Below the pieces are notes generated by a model. The model saw nothing but the letters and a program-made list of their open reading frames with translations, was not told the DNA's origin and made no database searches. From the NCBI GenBank assembly GCA_029962745.1, contig CM057156.1, forward strand, positions 28,911,791 through 28,975,790: DNA of 64,000 nt, read 5' to 3'. Each line of letters begins with the position of its first letter. Position 1 is the stretch's first letter. Shown here in pieces: positions 1-9,576 of the stretch. The stretch is from Echinometra lucunter (taxonomy: Eukaryota; Echinodermata; Echinoidea; Camarodonta; Echinometridae). Both the position numbers and the translations under genes were made by a program.

Positions 1-1
1 C

Positions 2-207
2 AACCATGTCGGGATCTTCGTCGTCGCCAAATCCGTGATCGGCATGGGAAGCGACGTCGCCCGTTTGGGGGTCTTTTTCATCTGTATCATTATCGCATTC
101 GCTGTTGGAATTACGCACGCATCAAACTATCGTCTGTTAAGCTCACGTGCAGATTGTGCCGCACAAGGAATTTTGCTCAACGAATGTCCCACACCCCCAT
201 TTCATGA
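2..207 (+). CDS. TRP-like channel exon a (S5 and pre-pore loop), 5' partial
   Basis: Open frame from base 2 encodes [16 protein letters not shown], then a hydrophobic S5, then a loop with two cysteines ending in PTPPFH. The donor is GTAAGA at 208. The exon ends with two bases of a split GAG codon completed by base 696. Reading past the donor gives an immediate TAA, which supports the splice. Confidence 0.7.
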   Translation, partial: PCRDLRRRQIRDRHGKRRRPFGGLFHLYHYRIRCWNYARIKLSSVKLTCRLCRTRNFAQRMSHTPIS

Positions 208-2856
208 GTAAGAAACTATTAAGGTTATCAATCCATTCTTGAAATTAAGAAATGAACGTGGACAATTCTGCTAGTTGGAAAAACTTCAATACCGCCACCT
301 CTCTCGTTCTCTCTCTGGTTTTCTATTCTTTCTTTCTTTTCTTTTTTTTTTCTTCAAAAACTATTTTTCACGTTTGTTGGTCCTGCAAACTGTTTACAAT
401 CGTTTGTCTATTAAACCGCTTTCCTTTTGTATATCAATTATTATAGACAAACTATTTTGTAATAATTGTTTTTTTGGTTGTTTAGAAATTACAATTTTTC
501 TGATTGCCACTGTCCACAACTAAAATACAGAATACCGATTACCGAATACAGAACACAGCATACAGAATTCAAAACAGAAACAAATAAAGAAGAAAACAAC
601 AGAGAAAGCACTTCAATGGCTCATTTCTTGCATCCAAATTGATAAGAAAATATTAGCAGAAGCTTTGTATACATTTTGCATTGTTTTTGTTTCAGGATAC
701 CACCGTCGCTCCTGAACCTTTTCTGGGCCCTTTTCGGCAAACTCAAGAAACCAGCTTCAGGTCTTCATCTACGACCAGACGACTCGTACACTCTTTACCT
801 TCCAGCCCTTATCTTCATGTCCTACTCCATTGTCGCCGTCGTTGTCCTTCTCACCCTCCTCGTTGCAGTGATGACGTCGCGATATTCCTCAGTCGAGGTA
901 ACTGCGTGAACCAAATGAAGGGGAATGCTATTTTAATGTTTGAGTACCGGTGCAGCTGCTTTATGGGCATTAATGTTGATCTCTTTGCAAGGAAAAGTCG
1001 TTTGGTAAATGTATGTATTCTTGGAAATCGGATGCATTGTTTTGGAATACATACTACACATGCATAGCCAAGTTGCCAGTTTTTCAGTCCAATGGGGATT
1101 GTCACATTTCTTTTAATTCTCTTTTATTCACTAAAATCATCCATTACCTTTAATTTGTAATCTGCATGCTCACAAACAAACGATAATAAGAAAATATATC
1201 GTAATTCCAGACCTTATGCTTTATAGATAATGGGTGAGGTATATACTGGAAAGCAGTTTTTGTTTAATGAAATCATGATAATACTTTAAAAATTCCGTTT
1301 TAATGGCATTTACTGGTTTATGCAATCAAACTCTTCATATTTGTGTATCATGTTTATAGAAGATAGGAGCACTCGCTTAACAACATGTAAAAATGCGATA
1401 TGGATTCTTGATCTATTTTTTTTCTTCAGTATTCATTTTAATCATATAACAGTGTCTGATGGTTTTAAATCATCTAATTTTGACAGCGCAATGCTGATCG
1501 TGAATGGAAGTTTTCTCGCACACAACTTTGGATGAGTTTTATCTCGGATGAAATCACGCTACCCCCACCATTCAACATACTGCCATCTGTCGACAGAATT
1601 CGGGGCATTCTACTAGCCTGTTGCCATACCGACCAACACAAAGAAAGGACAAAGAGTGAAAGGAAAGTGGTAGGTAAACATACGCATTGCGAGATTAAAA
1701 AGTAGATAGAGTCGGCTCCTTCAAGGGATTAAAATAGGTTTCTAAGTATTCTGATGTATCATTTAGTCTTACATAAAAACCAAGAAATAGGTCACCAATT
1801 TCAGTATATCAATACTAATTTTGAAAACATTAATATTCACAATTCTAACTTTTAATTCCACTTTTACTCTATCGGCATAAAAGTGATAAACAAGCATGAC
1901 AATGTACCATTCAAAATTTATTTTCCCTCTAAAATGTCTAAACATACACCTGTTTCTCAATAACTTGACAGTTTTGGAGAATATTATCGTTTATTTATCA
2001 ATTTTATGATTTATCTCATTCGTTCAAGTTTATGCTCAGGCTCGTTTATTCACCATGGGATTTTGATTGTGCAGGAAAGGGGAGTAAACAGGTCGTGAGA
2101 TCTAAAATTTTCGGACGAAATTAAGAAAATGATATAACAAATACACATTCTAATCATCCTAAACATCCTTACAAGCAAATCTACAGTATGGGATTATTAG
2201 TTGATATGAAAACTCTTGCGTTTCGCTTGTCGGATTTTTTCGGCATGAGGCTGACAGCCCCCCCCCCCCCTCCCTCATTTTGAAGTGATCTTGTGATACC
2301 TCCGCCGAAAACGATACCCCATGTTCGTTCCACAAAATTAAGATCAATCACACTTTTTTTACGAAGGGCAGTTATTCACTGGTTAAAATTCAACAAATGC
2401 ACGCAGACATCTTGATTGACTATGTATCGATCAAGAAAGGTAACGTTTTAAGAAGAGTATCCACTCAGTTAAGAGTAATCAGCAAAGGGTAAGCTTTTAA
2501 ATATTGTATCTATGTTTAAACAATGCACGAAGTCATTTTGAGTGATTGTGGAATGATTAGTAGAGGCAAGGATTTTAACCAGTGTTGCTAGATTTAGCCC
2601 CAGCTCACCGACGTGATTGATTGTAGAATGATCATTTCACTCTTTATGGTACAGAGCTTAGAAGTCAACGAACCCATATCTTTTGTGTTTGCAGGCCTTA
2701 AAATCAGCGTGGAGGGAATACAAGCATGCTCAGGTAGGCAACAACATTTCAACCTAATTCATTTCGATTAAAACGTCGTCATTTTCAAGGCTTAAATAAG
2801 CAAACTTTGTGTAACGTTTACAAACAGAAGGAGTTGGAATTATATTCCTACTCTAT

Positions 2857-2921
<65 letters not shown>

Positions 2922-3009
2922 ATTCTTCTTCTTCTCTTCTTCTTCTTCTTCTTCTTCTTCTTCTTCTTCTTCTTGTAGTAACTTTTATTATCATTATTAC
3001 TGTTATGAT

Positions 3010-3049
<40 letters not shown>

Positions 3050-3065
3050 CATTATTATTATTATT

Positions 3066-3163
<98 letters not shown>

Positions 3164-3188
3164 GGTCATCAGCATCTTCATTATTGTT

Positions 3189-3234
<46 letters not shown>

Positions 3235-4895
3235 CCATCATTCTGATTATTGTTACTTTTTCAGAACATCAACAAGGCCATCAGAGATCGGTTTATAAAA
3301 TGCAGAGAGAGCCGTCTCCAGCAGAACTCGGAGATAGGAGGAAAACGAGCTCTTCTCATCTTTGGCCGAACTGAACTTTTAGCTTTCCGAAACGAGTGGG
3401 TGATCCTCAGGTTAGATAACATTCCCATTCACTCAATTAAAATTCGTTACAGAACAATTTTATGAACATTGAAATATTCCTTTGAGGTAGCCGTTCCAGG
3501 ATTTTGAGATAGGAAGGAAGTGAGCGATGTAAACTAGAAATAACACAAATTTTGTCCTTAGGACAATAAGTGATGGTGTATAATAAGGTACAACATGTAG
3601 AAGGAGCGCTATATTCGTTTCCTCATTAATATGATTGATTCAGTATTTTCGGGAAAAGGAGTTGTTAGGGTGGAGGAGATATATATTTTTCTTTAGAAAT
3701 GCATCCACGAGTTATAATAAATTGATTGATGTGCATATTCTTTATCTACTCCATTGAGATCTATCTTATGAACTAACCATGTCGATTTCTTTTGCAGAAA
3801 TAATCATATTTAGGGACAGAACAAGGAAATAGTAAAATGGGCTATGCTGCTGCCGATTTAACTTTCTAACCCCTGTTAGCAGTGTTATTATTTAAGTCTA
3901 AACACAGAATATAAGTTTTATTTCGCCTAAATATTCATCGCCGAAAATATCATTTGGTATTCGACAAAGTGTTTTATTTTTCGACAGCCAGTTTGGGATA
4001 GGATTTGGTTTTTCATCGTAATCGAATCCCTTCCGCCGCAATGTCCCTTTGAAAGACATTAATCTGCATTTGCCATTCTTGACCCAGGTGTAGGGAATAG
4101 GTACCTGATAAGTTTTGTTTCTTGAACACCCTTTTGAATACACTACGGTTGCCATGCTAAAGCCGGAGTAATGATATGATTGCAGGGCCTTCTGAGAGAA
4201 CAGCACACGGTATACTGAAGAGGCTACCCTGTATAAACACGACATATTATTGTCATTATTATGATTTATTATTATTTCATTATTATTATTATCATTATTA
4301 GCACTATTATTATCATAATTATCATCATTATCAAAATTATCATTATTATCATTATTATGTTCGAATGTTGGACCGTGGTATACACGACTTTCAAAGTCAA
4401 ACCAAAATATTATTATGTTGACAGGTTCTGTTGCGCTCTTCTCCCTGTTTTAGGCAAGAGGTTTCTGTCGCCGAACGCGACCTCCAAATAATGATCACGA
4501 AGATAACGGAGCTGATCGAGGCTTTGAAACTGAAGATCGACATCATTGATCACGTCGAAGAGAAGCACGTCTCGAGCTCCTCTGATATCGATGACATCTA
4601 CGAGTCTTTTACCGTCATCGAACACTCGCTGGACCACGTCGAAATTCTTATGGAAACGTTGCGCACTCTCCCTCCCGAGGTCGTCCCGAAACCAATCACG
4701 GAACGACCGGTGAAGAAGAAGGAGGAGGAGGAGGAGAAAACGGAGGAGGAGATCAAAATCGAGATCAAGAAGGAAATCGTGAAGGCAATGGCAAAGTTAT
4801 ATGAGCTCGGCAAGCATCCCCAAGAAGACGAAGAGTTCATGGCGAAACTGAACGAATACCGGCAAAGGTTTGAAGATTCTTCCATTAGGGTGTAA
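2..4895 (+). CDS. TRP-superfamily cation channel (TRPC-like), 3' five exons, 5' truncated by window
   Basis: Five exons join in one frame: 2-207, 696-897, 2695-2733, 3265-3410 and 4454-4895. All four introns are GT-AG and phases match at each junction. The product runs from S5 (about residues 25-42, ending [13 protein letters not shown]), through a pre-pore loop with two cysteines (ADC...NEC), to the pore motif [11 protein letters not shown] and S6 ([20 protein letters not shown]). These resemble the TRPC segments LFWSIFG and VVLLNMLIAMINSSYQEIE (family knowledge from memory). TRPC channels are plasma-membrane tetramers conducting Ca2+ and Na+. After S6, the expected EWKFARTKLW region is replaced by a divergent [13 protein letters not shown]. 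The C-terminus is an acidic/lysine-rich predicted coiled coil ([13 protein letters not shown]) ending [13 protein letters not shown]. The N-terminal ankyrin region and S1-S4 lie outside the window. Subfamily assignment is moderate because the TRP box is poorly conserved; a divergent invertebrate TRP is the alternative. Confidence 0.72.
208..695 (+). other. intron of TRP-like gene
   Basis: AT-rich intron between donor GTAAGA and acceptor TTTGTTTCAG. A pyrimidine-rich patch lies near 300-355. No other feature is seen. Confidence 0.65.
696..897 (+). CDS. TRP-like channel exon b (pore helix, selectivity region, S6)
   Basis: The acceptor is TTTGTTTCAG and the donor is GAG|GTAACT. After the split codon it encodes [18 protein letters not shown], an outer pore loop, [20 protein letters not shown] and [20 protein letters not shown] matches the TRPC pore helix, and the hydrophobic stretch ending in [12 protein letters not shown] matches S6 plus the start of the TRP domain. 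This is the most diagnostic exon of the gene. It ends in phase 0. Confidence 0.78.
898..2694 (+). other. intron of TRP-like gene (1.8 kb)
   Basis: AT-rich, with short frames only. It contains a C run of about 13 at 2258-2270. No mobile element or RNA gene is recognised. Confidence 0.65.
2695..2733 (+). CDS. TRP-like channel 39-nt exon (TRP-domain segment)
   Basis: The acceptor is TTTGTGTTTGCAG and the donor is CAG|GTAGGC. Thirteen codons give [13 protein letters not shown], phase 0 at both ends, joining SSVE to NINKAIRD. Its place directly after S6 corresponds to the TRP-domain helix. A phase-0, 13-codon exon could in principle be skipped without a frameshift. Confidence 0.68.
2734..3264 (+). 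other. intron of TRP-like gene filled by triplet arrays
   Basis: This short intron is mostly microsatellite (see the repeat entry at 2857-3240). The acceptor is TTACTTTTTCAG. The AT- and CT-rich triplet arrays lie just upstream of the acceptor. Confidence 0.7.
2857..3240 (+). repeat. compound trinucleotide microsatellite (CTA, CTT, ATT, ATC)n
   Basis: Successive blocks are (CTA)n at about 2860-2915, (CTT)n at about 2925-2974, (ATT)n at about 3013-3067, (ATC)n at about 3067-3102, (ATT)n at about 3102-3163 and (ATC)n at about 3190-3232. The block boundaries look like single-base drift from one triplet into another. It lies entirely inside an intron of the TRP-like gene. Homopolymeric frames on both strands are by-products of the repeats. 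Confidence 0.95.
3265..3410 (+). CDS. TRP-like channel exon d (post-S6 cytoplasmic segment)
   Basis: The acceptor is CTTTTTCAG and the donor is CTCAG|GTTAGA. It encodes [16 protein letters not shown], then [20 protein letters not shown] and [12 protein letters not shown], plus two bases of an Arg codon completed at 4454. It is basic and predicted cytoplasmic. I recognise no named domain. Confidence 0.68.
3960..4245 (+). mobile_element. tRNA-derived SINE, family A copy 1 (sense on +, degenerate)
   Basis: Read on the minus strand, this shares an ordered set of blocks with the copies at 51641, 58303 and 63640: ATATCATTACTCCGGCTTTA, then CACCTGGGT, GGCAAATGCAGATTAATGTC, AAGGGACATTG and GGATTCGA. 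The B-box-like GAATCCC block near 4024 places the tRNA-like head at the left, so the element is sense on +. The copy is diverged, as expected for an old intronic insertion. Confidence 0.7.
4255..4360 (+). repeat. (ATT/ATC)n microsatellite
   Basis: Interrupted ATT and ATC triplets follow the SINE directly. This is consistent with expansion of an AT-rich SINE tail. Confidence 0.85.
4454..4895 (+). CDS. TRP-like channel terminal exon (acidic coiled-coil C-terminus)
   Basis: After acceptor TTTTAG the first base completes Arg. The exon then encodes [36 protein letters not shown] and a strongly charged [13 protein letters not shown] helix, ending at TAA 4893-4895. Regular hydrophobic spacing ([23 protein letters not shown]) suggests a coiled coil that could aid tetramer assembly, as in other TRP tails (inference). 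No calmodulin or PDZ motif is obvious. Confidence 0.7.
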
Positions 4896-6686
4896 TGAGA
4901 TTCCTGTACTCGCTGTACTCCCGATCAAGGAAATTCATCTCCATAGTAGTTTAAGACGTTATTGAATCAAATTTTGAAATGGCACTATCCTTTATGTCGA
5001 TATACAAATCGGGTTAACAACGTAAATGATATTTATTTGATATCGTGATTATCATGTAATATAATATAGGAAGCAAGATATTCATATTGTAAAGTTACCT
5101 GTATCATTGTAAAGGAATAATATATTATCAAGTAAACTTGTATCTTATGCTGTACAGGGACTTAAAGTTATTAACTTACAATTATGAACTGAAAGACAAA
5201 CTAGTGGATTTACTTGAGACAGGAGTGATACTTTGAATGAGAGACATTTATTCCAAAATATCCAGAATTGCTTTATCATCGGGACGACTATACCATTGTA
5301 TACCCCATGGAACAATTACAACCGGAAAAAATAATATTTCAGACAACAACAAATATAGGAAATAATACCGAGGTAAGAATAACCATAGACTAGAACTTAC
5401 AGGACCAGGGAATACTGAGAGCCTTAAAACAAGAATAGAAGGTCTCATTTCGAATTACGTTCGATTATTTTAAAGATAGGTTAAACAAACTTCACAATGT
5501 TTCATGTGAACCGCCAATCCGATAAAGGCAACAATTCACTATACCCCCACCTCGATCCATTCTTAAATCTAAAATTCCGGGTAGGTCGATGCTTGATTTC
5601 GCACTTGTTATCGTCAAATGCATTCGAAATGAACATCTTAGGCCATGGCGTTACTCATAAGTAGCGATCAGATGTTTAATCAACAAACCGCCAGACGTAT
5701 TTCAAATTCTCTTTTCTCTTTTTTAACCCCATTTTATCATCTGCCCCAAAGTATGGCATGATTTTGCTACAAGACAGTGCCAAGGCAACAGTGCAAATAG
5801 CTTAATCAACACATTTTAGATTTTATTAGGGAACGTGTATCGTAAGCCCATCGCACACTATACGATCAGTCTGCAATCCGATTTGTGAAAAATTAAAGCT
5901 CTTTATGAATTCAAATAAAAGGCTTGCAGTGAACTAAAATTTCGATTTAGTATTCTTATCAATATTTTGTAACCCAATAAGGAAAATTTTACTTTATAAA
6001 ATGGCGTAATATTTAATGAAAATACGATTTCTTCTATAATCGGGTCGCAGTTGGATCGTGTTGTGTGCGGTGGCCCATATAGGCCTTCGATGCAGGATTT
6101 TTTATTTTTATTTTTTACTTTTTTCGTTGCTTCACGTTTTTAATAGAAATGCATACTTGGACATGCAATCCCCATACTGATGATACATACAATCTGATGT
6201 TATTTGACACCTGTTTGAACTGCCACATCTGCTGTTCTTATATTAACATCGCTGATTATTTTACGTCCATAATTCAATTCACTTCAGTTCACTTCAATTC
6301 AGTTCATAGAAGCATTTATTTTTCTTCCACTTGACTTGCAGGATTTAACAGTCATTTTTATCTCCAACTGTGTACAGTTTATACATAGTACTATAATATA
6401 TTACAATAACATAAATCAAGGAAGAAGGCGAGATCCCTAAAATTGTTAGTCAACTTAGCGAAAAAAGTAGCTGATGGGTATGACAAGCTCTTAAACCTAG
6501 ATAATTATATCGCTGAGCTCAAGCATGATTGCGGTTAGAAAACTAACGGTTGCTGAAGACAATGTTTATGATGGCTTGCCATGTACCAACAGCTCTGTCT
6601 TCGTTTTCAAAGCAAGAACACCAAGCGTAATTTCTGAAAAAAAGAAGAGTTTATGAGAAGCCATCATATTTCTGGCCCTCTTTGGA
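4896..6686 (+). other. 3' flank of TRP-like gene and intergenic DNA
   Basis: AT-rich. No AATAAA occurs soon after the stop. Variant AATATA sites lie near 5080, and ATTAAA and AATAAA occur near 5892 and 5915, so the polyadenylation site is unresolved. Near 6268-6305 there is a short direct repeat of TTCAATTCAC-like units. No gene is seen. Confidence 0.5.
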
Positions 6687-6851
6687 GGGCCCGTAACACA
6701 AAGGTTTGCGAATCCGAACAATCGCAAATTTAAAACAAACATTCTGATTGGTCCAGGGTCACCTTTTTTGAACGAGATGCACATGAAACAATGGTCTTGG
6801 TTGGCGGTTACAACTTTGCGATTGATTGCAAATCTTTGTGTTACGGGGCCC
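6687..6851. mobile_element. MITE-like palindromic element with GGGCCCGTAACAC termini
   Basis: The left arm at 6687-6731 starts GGGCCCGTAACACAAAGG. The reverse complement of the right arm at 6810-6851 starts GGGCCCCGTAACACAAAG. The arms match over about 40 bp with small gaps, around an ~80-bp centre without coding content. No clear target-site duplication is found. It abuts the next foldback element. Confidence 0.75.
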
Positions 6852-6856
6852 AGCCG

Positions 6857-7244
6857 TATGGTGGCCCTGAAGTACGCTCGACAACAGGTCATGTGCGACG
6901 TGAATTTCGCATCCCAGGTCTTGAATTTCGCATCGCGGGTCGTGAATTTCGCATCCAGGTCCTGAATTTCGCATCGCGGGTCGTGAACTTCGCATCCCAG
7001 GTCATGAATTTCGCGCCACGGGTCGTGAATTTCACGACTGGGATGTAAAGTTCGCGCCACAGGTCATGAATTTCACGACTGGGATGCAAAGTTCGCGCCA
7101 CGGGTCCTGAATTTCGCATCGCCGTTCGTGAATTTCGCATCGCGGGTGTTGAAATTCACGACCCGTGGCGCGAAATTCGTGACCTGGGATGCGAAATTCA
7201 CGTCGCACATGACCTGTTGTCGAGCGTACTTCAGGGCCACCATA
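6857..7244. mobile_element. foldback transposon-like element, copy 1, with 6-bp TSD
   Basis: The terminal inverted repeats start TATGGTGGCCCTGAAGTACG and match perfectly for 64 bp between the left end and the reverse complement of the right end. CAGCCG lies immediately outside both ends (6851-6856 and 7245-7250), the mark of a 6-bp target-site duplication. The interior consists of ~21-bp units of GAATTTCGCATC plus a variable GC-rich half ending GGTCGT or GGTCAT, some units inverted. No transposase is encoded. Because 21 bp is a multiple of three, several frames stay open as artefactual heptapeptide repeats. The superfamily is undecided. Confidence 0.92.
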
Positions 7245-7253
7245 CAGCCGCCC

Positions 7254-7566
7254 GGGGGGGGGGGGTGTTTCAAAAGACTAAGATTGATTAAAATCGCACT
7301 TAACTATGGCTGGCCATTTATGCCAATGTTTTCTTTCACCATGGATCTCTCAAAGGATTTGCAAATCATGGTCACAAATCTGCAGAATTGACAATGTTTT
7401 ATAGTTCATTGATGAAGAAAACAAAAAAATGTAAATTCTTCAAATTTGTGACAATGATTTGCGCATCCCTTGAGTGACCGATGGTGAAAGCAAACGGTGG
7501 CATGAATGGCCTGCCATAGTTAAAGTGATTTGAGTCAATCTTAGTCTTTGTGAAACACTCCCCAGG
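7254..7566. mobile_element. long palindromic MITE (~120-bp arms)
   Basis: The left arm from about 7254 begins with a G run, then TGTTTCAAAAGACTAAGATT. The reverse complement of the right end begins GGGGAGTGTTTCACAAAGAC. The similarity continues through CTATGGCTGGCCATTTATGC, CTTTCACCATGGATC and GCAAATCATGGTCACAAAT. Spacer is about 60 bp. The left terminus is expanded into a G run of about 12. It encodes no protein. Confidence 0.85.
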
Positions 7567-8519
7567 TCTTATTCATCCGTTATCAATACCTTGTGCACGG
7601 TAGACGATTTTTTCCTAAATACCATAGTTTTGTCCAAAGATAATTTGGAATAGTCTCCCTTGCACATTCGTTCCTAGCTTCAGTTGAATCTTTCAAAAGA
7701 GATCTTAAGACTCATTTGTTTTCTCTGTGATTGAATTCGGAATTTTTATGGCCTTGAAGAGCAAAATAATTACTTTGTTTCACTTTTTCTCATACTGTAA
7801 CCTTTTCCGCTATATAGGTTGACCCCCAGTCTGTCCCGTGCATTTAGAATTTAAAAAAAATGATAGAATAAGAGTAAATGCTAATGAATAAATCGGGAAT
7901 CGAGAGAGAAGAAAAGAGAATTTCAAAATATATCAGACGAAAGAAAAGGCCTATTACATCTTAATTATTCCCAATTTAGGATTTATTTCAAAGTGTCTGT
8001 GAAATCATTCTTGTGTATAAGAAATGTACTGCGATGTATTTGTTGTTAACGTTCCTCTAAACTAAAGGAAAGTTAAATTTATATGGATAAAAATGCTTCT
8101 GTGAGCATGGCTTTTTATGTATTTGGGTTTACACGTTTAACTTGTACATTTTATGCAAGGAAGTCATGTACGAATTCAACTGACAAATACTTCACTGTTA
8201 GAGAGGACACTGCTGCAGAGGTACACGTACACATTCACATCATCTAGATACATTCATAGAAAATTGGGACATGACGTCATCATATTGCCAAATAAACCAA
8301 AATAGATTTGGTATACGATCGGCACGGTCGATCAAAGTGGCAGGCTGAAAATACCGTGGTGGGCAAAACAGTCCTTTGTAAGAGAGAGTCTTCACTACCT
8401 AATGACTTCTGGTTCGAGTCCCTACTCAAACCTGTGTGTCCAAAACAAGGGATTGGTATAAACATCGAATGTGAATCAGTGGAAATTTGTACCAAAAAAA
8501 GGCGTAGCGAAAAGTACGC
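7567..8519. other. intergenic, no feature recognised
   Basis: AT-rich sequence with only short frames. No paired terminal repeats, RNA gene or coding signal is seen. Confidence 0.5.
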
Positions 8520-8880
8520 TGTGTCTTGCATAAACACATGGAGTAGGAGGGCAGAGGGGAGGAAGAAACTATTAAAGAAGAAGAAGAAAAAAAGAGGGAA
8601 CAAGAGAATGAATGAGACAGAGAGGGGAGGGAGTGGGAAAGTAAGAGAAAGAGAAAAACAGAGGAGGTATGAGAAAAGAAGGAGAAACGGAAAGAGGAGA
8701 AAATAGCAAGCGAAAGAGAGAGGGGCAGAAGGGGGGAGGAGTGAATTGGAGAGAAATGGAGAGAGGCAGCGAATGAGAAATAGGCAGATATGATTAGAGG
8801 GTGAGAAAGAGAGAAAGGAAAGGAGAAGGTGAAGAAGGTAGGAAGAGAAAGAGGCAGAAAGAGCGAGAGAGAGCGAGTGC
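8520..8880 (+). repeat. long polypurine tract
   Basis: About 350 bases are mostly A and G on the + strand, a mixture of GAGA, GAAG and GGGA. The minus-strand frames are Leu/Ser/Phe-rich translations of the tract and not genes. Confidence 0.85.
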
Positions 8881-9528
8881 TTTGCATTCAAACGCTCGCT
8901 TTCGGAACTGGAGGTGGACCAGGTACGTGGCATCTATAATTCGACGGCGAAGAGGGGGCGTGAAGCAGGGGTTACATAAGGCTCTAATCGAGGGGTTCGG
9001 CAGGTTAAGGTTAGCAGGTGAAGACGAGACGATCACGAGTGAGGCTCACCGATATTAGATTTCTAATCTCGCTAAAAATAATTCTGCAGGCACTTTTTAT
9101 CGATTCTAGTAAGCTTAGGACATAAAACGCAGATTATACAACGCATTATAACTTGGTGCTTGAAGAGAAAATTTAAAGCGACGAACACCCTCCGCTGTTG
9201 ATTAAGCCTCAGCGTTATCAAAACATACTGAAAATTCGTTTCATTAAAAATTATGCATCAAAATTCCCCCTTATCCGTCTTTTTCCTTAACATAGGGCCT
9301 ATTACTGATTTTATAACTACTCAGATACCCTGCAGACGTATTATTTTGCATGGTATTACTGCAAATCTGATGATTCTACACTGTCATTGGCATAATCAGC
9401 ATGGTTAGTTAAAGCTCAAAGTAACATTATTTCATGCGCTGATGTTAATTTGAGACAATACTTACTTAAGACAGAAAGAGACATTAATAATCTAATCATT
9501 AATTCCATTAATTTAAATGGTCACAAAT

Positions 9529-9576
<48 letters not shown>

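Larger units (their letters stand above)
3411..4453 (+). other. intron of TRP-like gene containing a SINE and ATT/ATC microsatellite
   Basis: It holds a degenerate SINE copy at 3960-4245 and an (ATT/ATC)n tract at about 4255-4360. The acceptor is CTCCCTGTTTTAG. The 115-codon minus-strand frame at 3898-4245 is antisense SINE, not an exon. Confidence 0.65.

Noticed and set aside
2807..3298. Long poly-Thr/His/Tyr and poly-Met/Ile frames
   Set aside because: Direct translations of triplet microsatellites in an intron. The same applies to frames at 16867-17482 and 28404-29896.
3898..4245. 115-codon minus-strand frame with a varied amino acid composition inside the TRP-like gene
   Set aside because: Its DNA matches the block order of SINE family A (CACCTGGGT, GGCAAATGCAGATTAATGTC, GGATTCGA), so it is antisense SINE sequence, not a nested gene.
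6566..7273. Overlapping frames on both strands with heptapeptide repeats (for example MRNSGP and CEIHDPR)
   Set aside because: The foldback element's ~21-bp unit is a multiple of three, so frames on both strands stay open without coding selection.
8280..8933. 217-codon minus-strand Leu/Ser/Phe-rich frame resembling a membrane protein
   Set aside because: It reads across a polypurine tract. Frames at 38505-38952, 55735-56217, 60304-60816 and 62146-62639 have the same cause.
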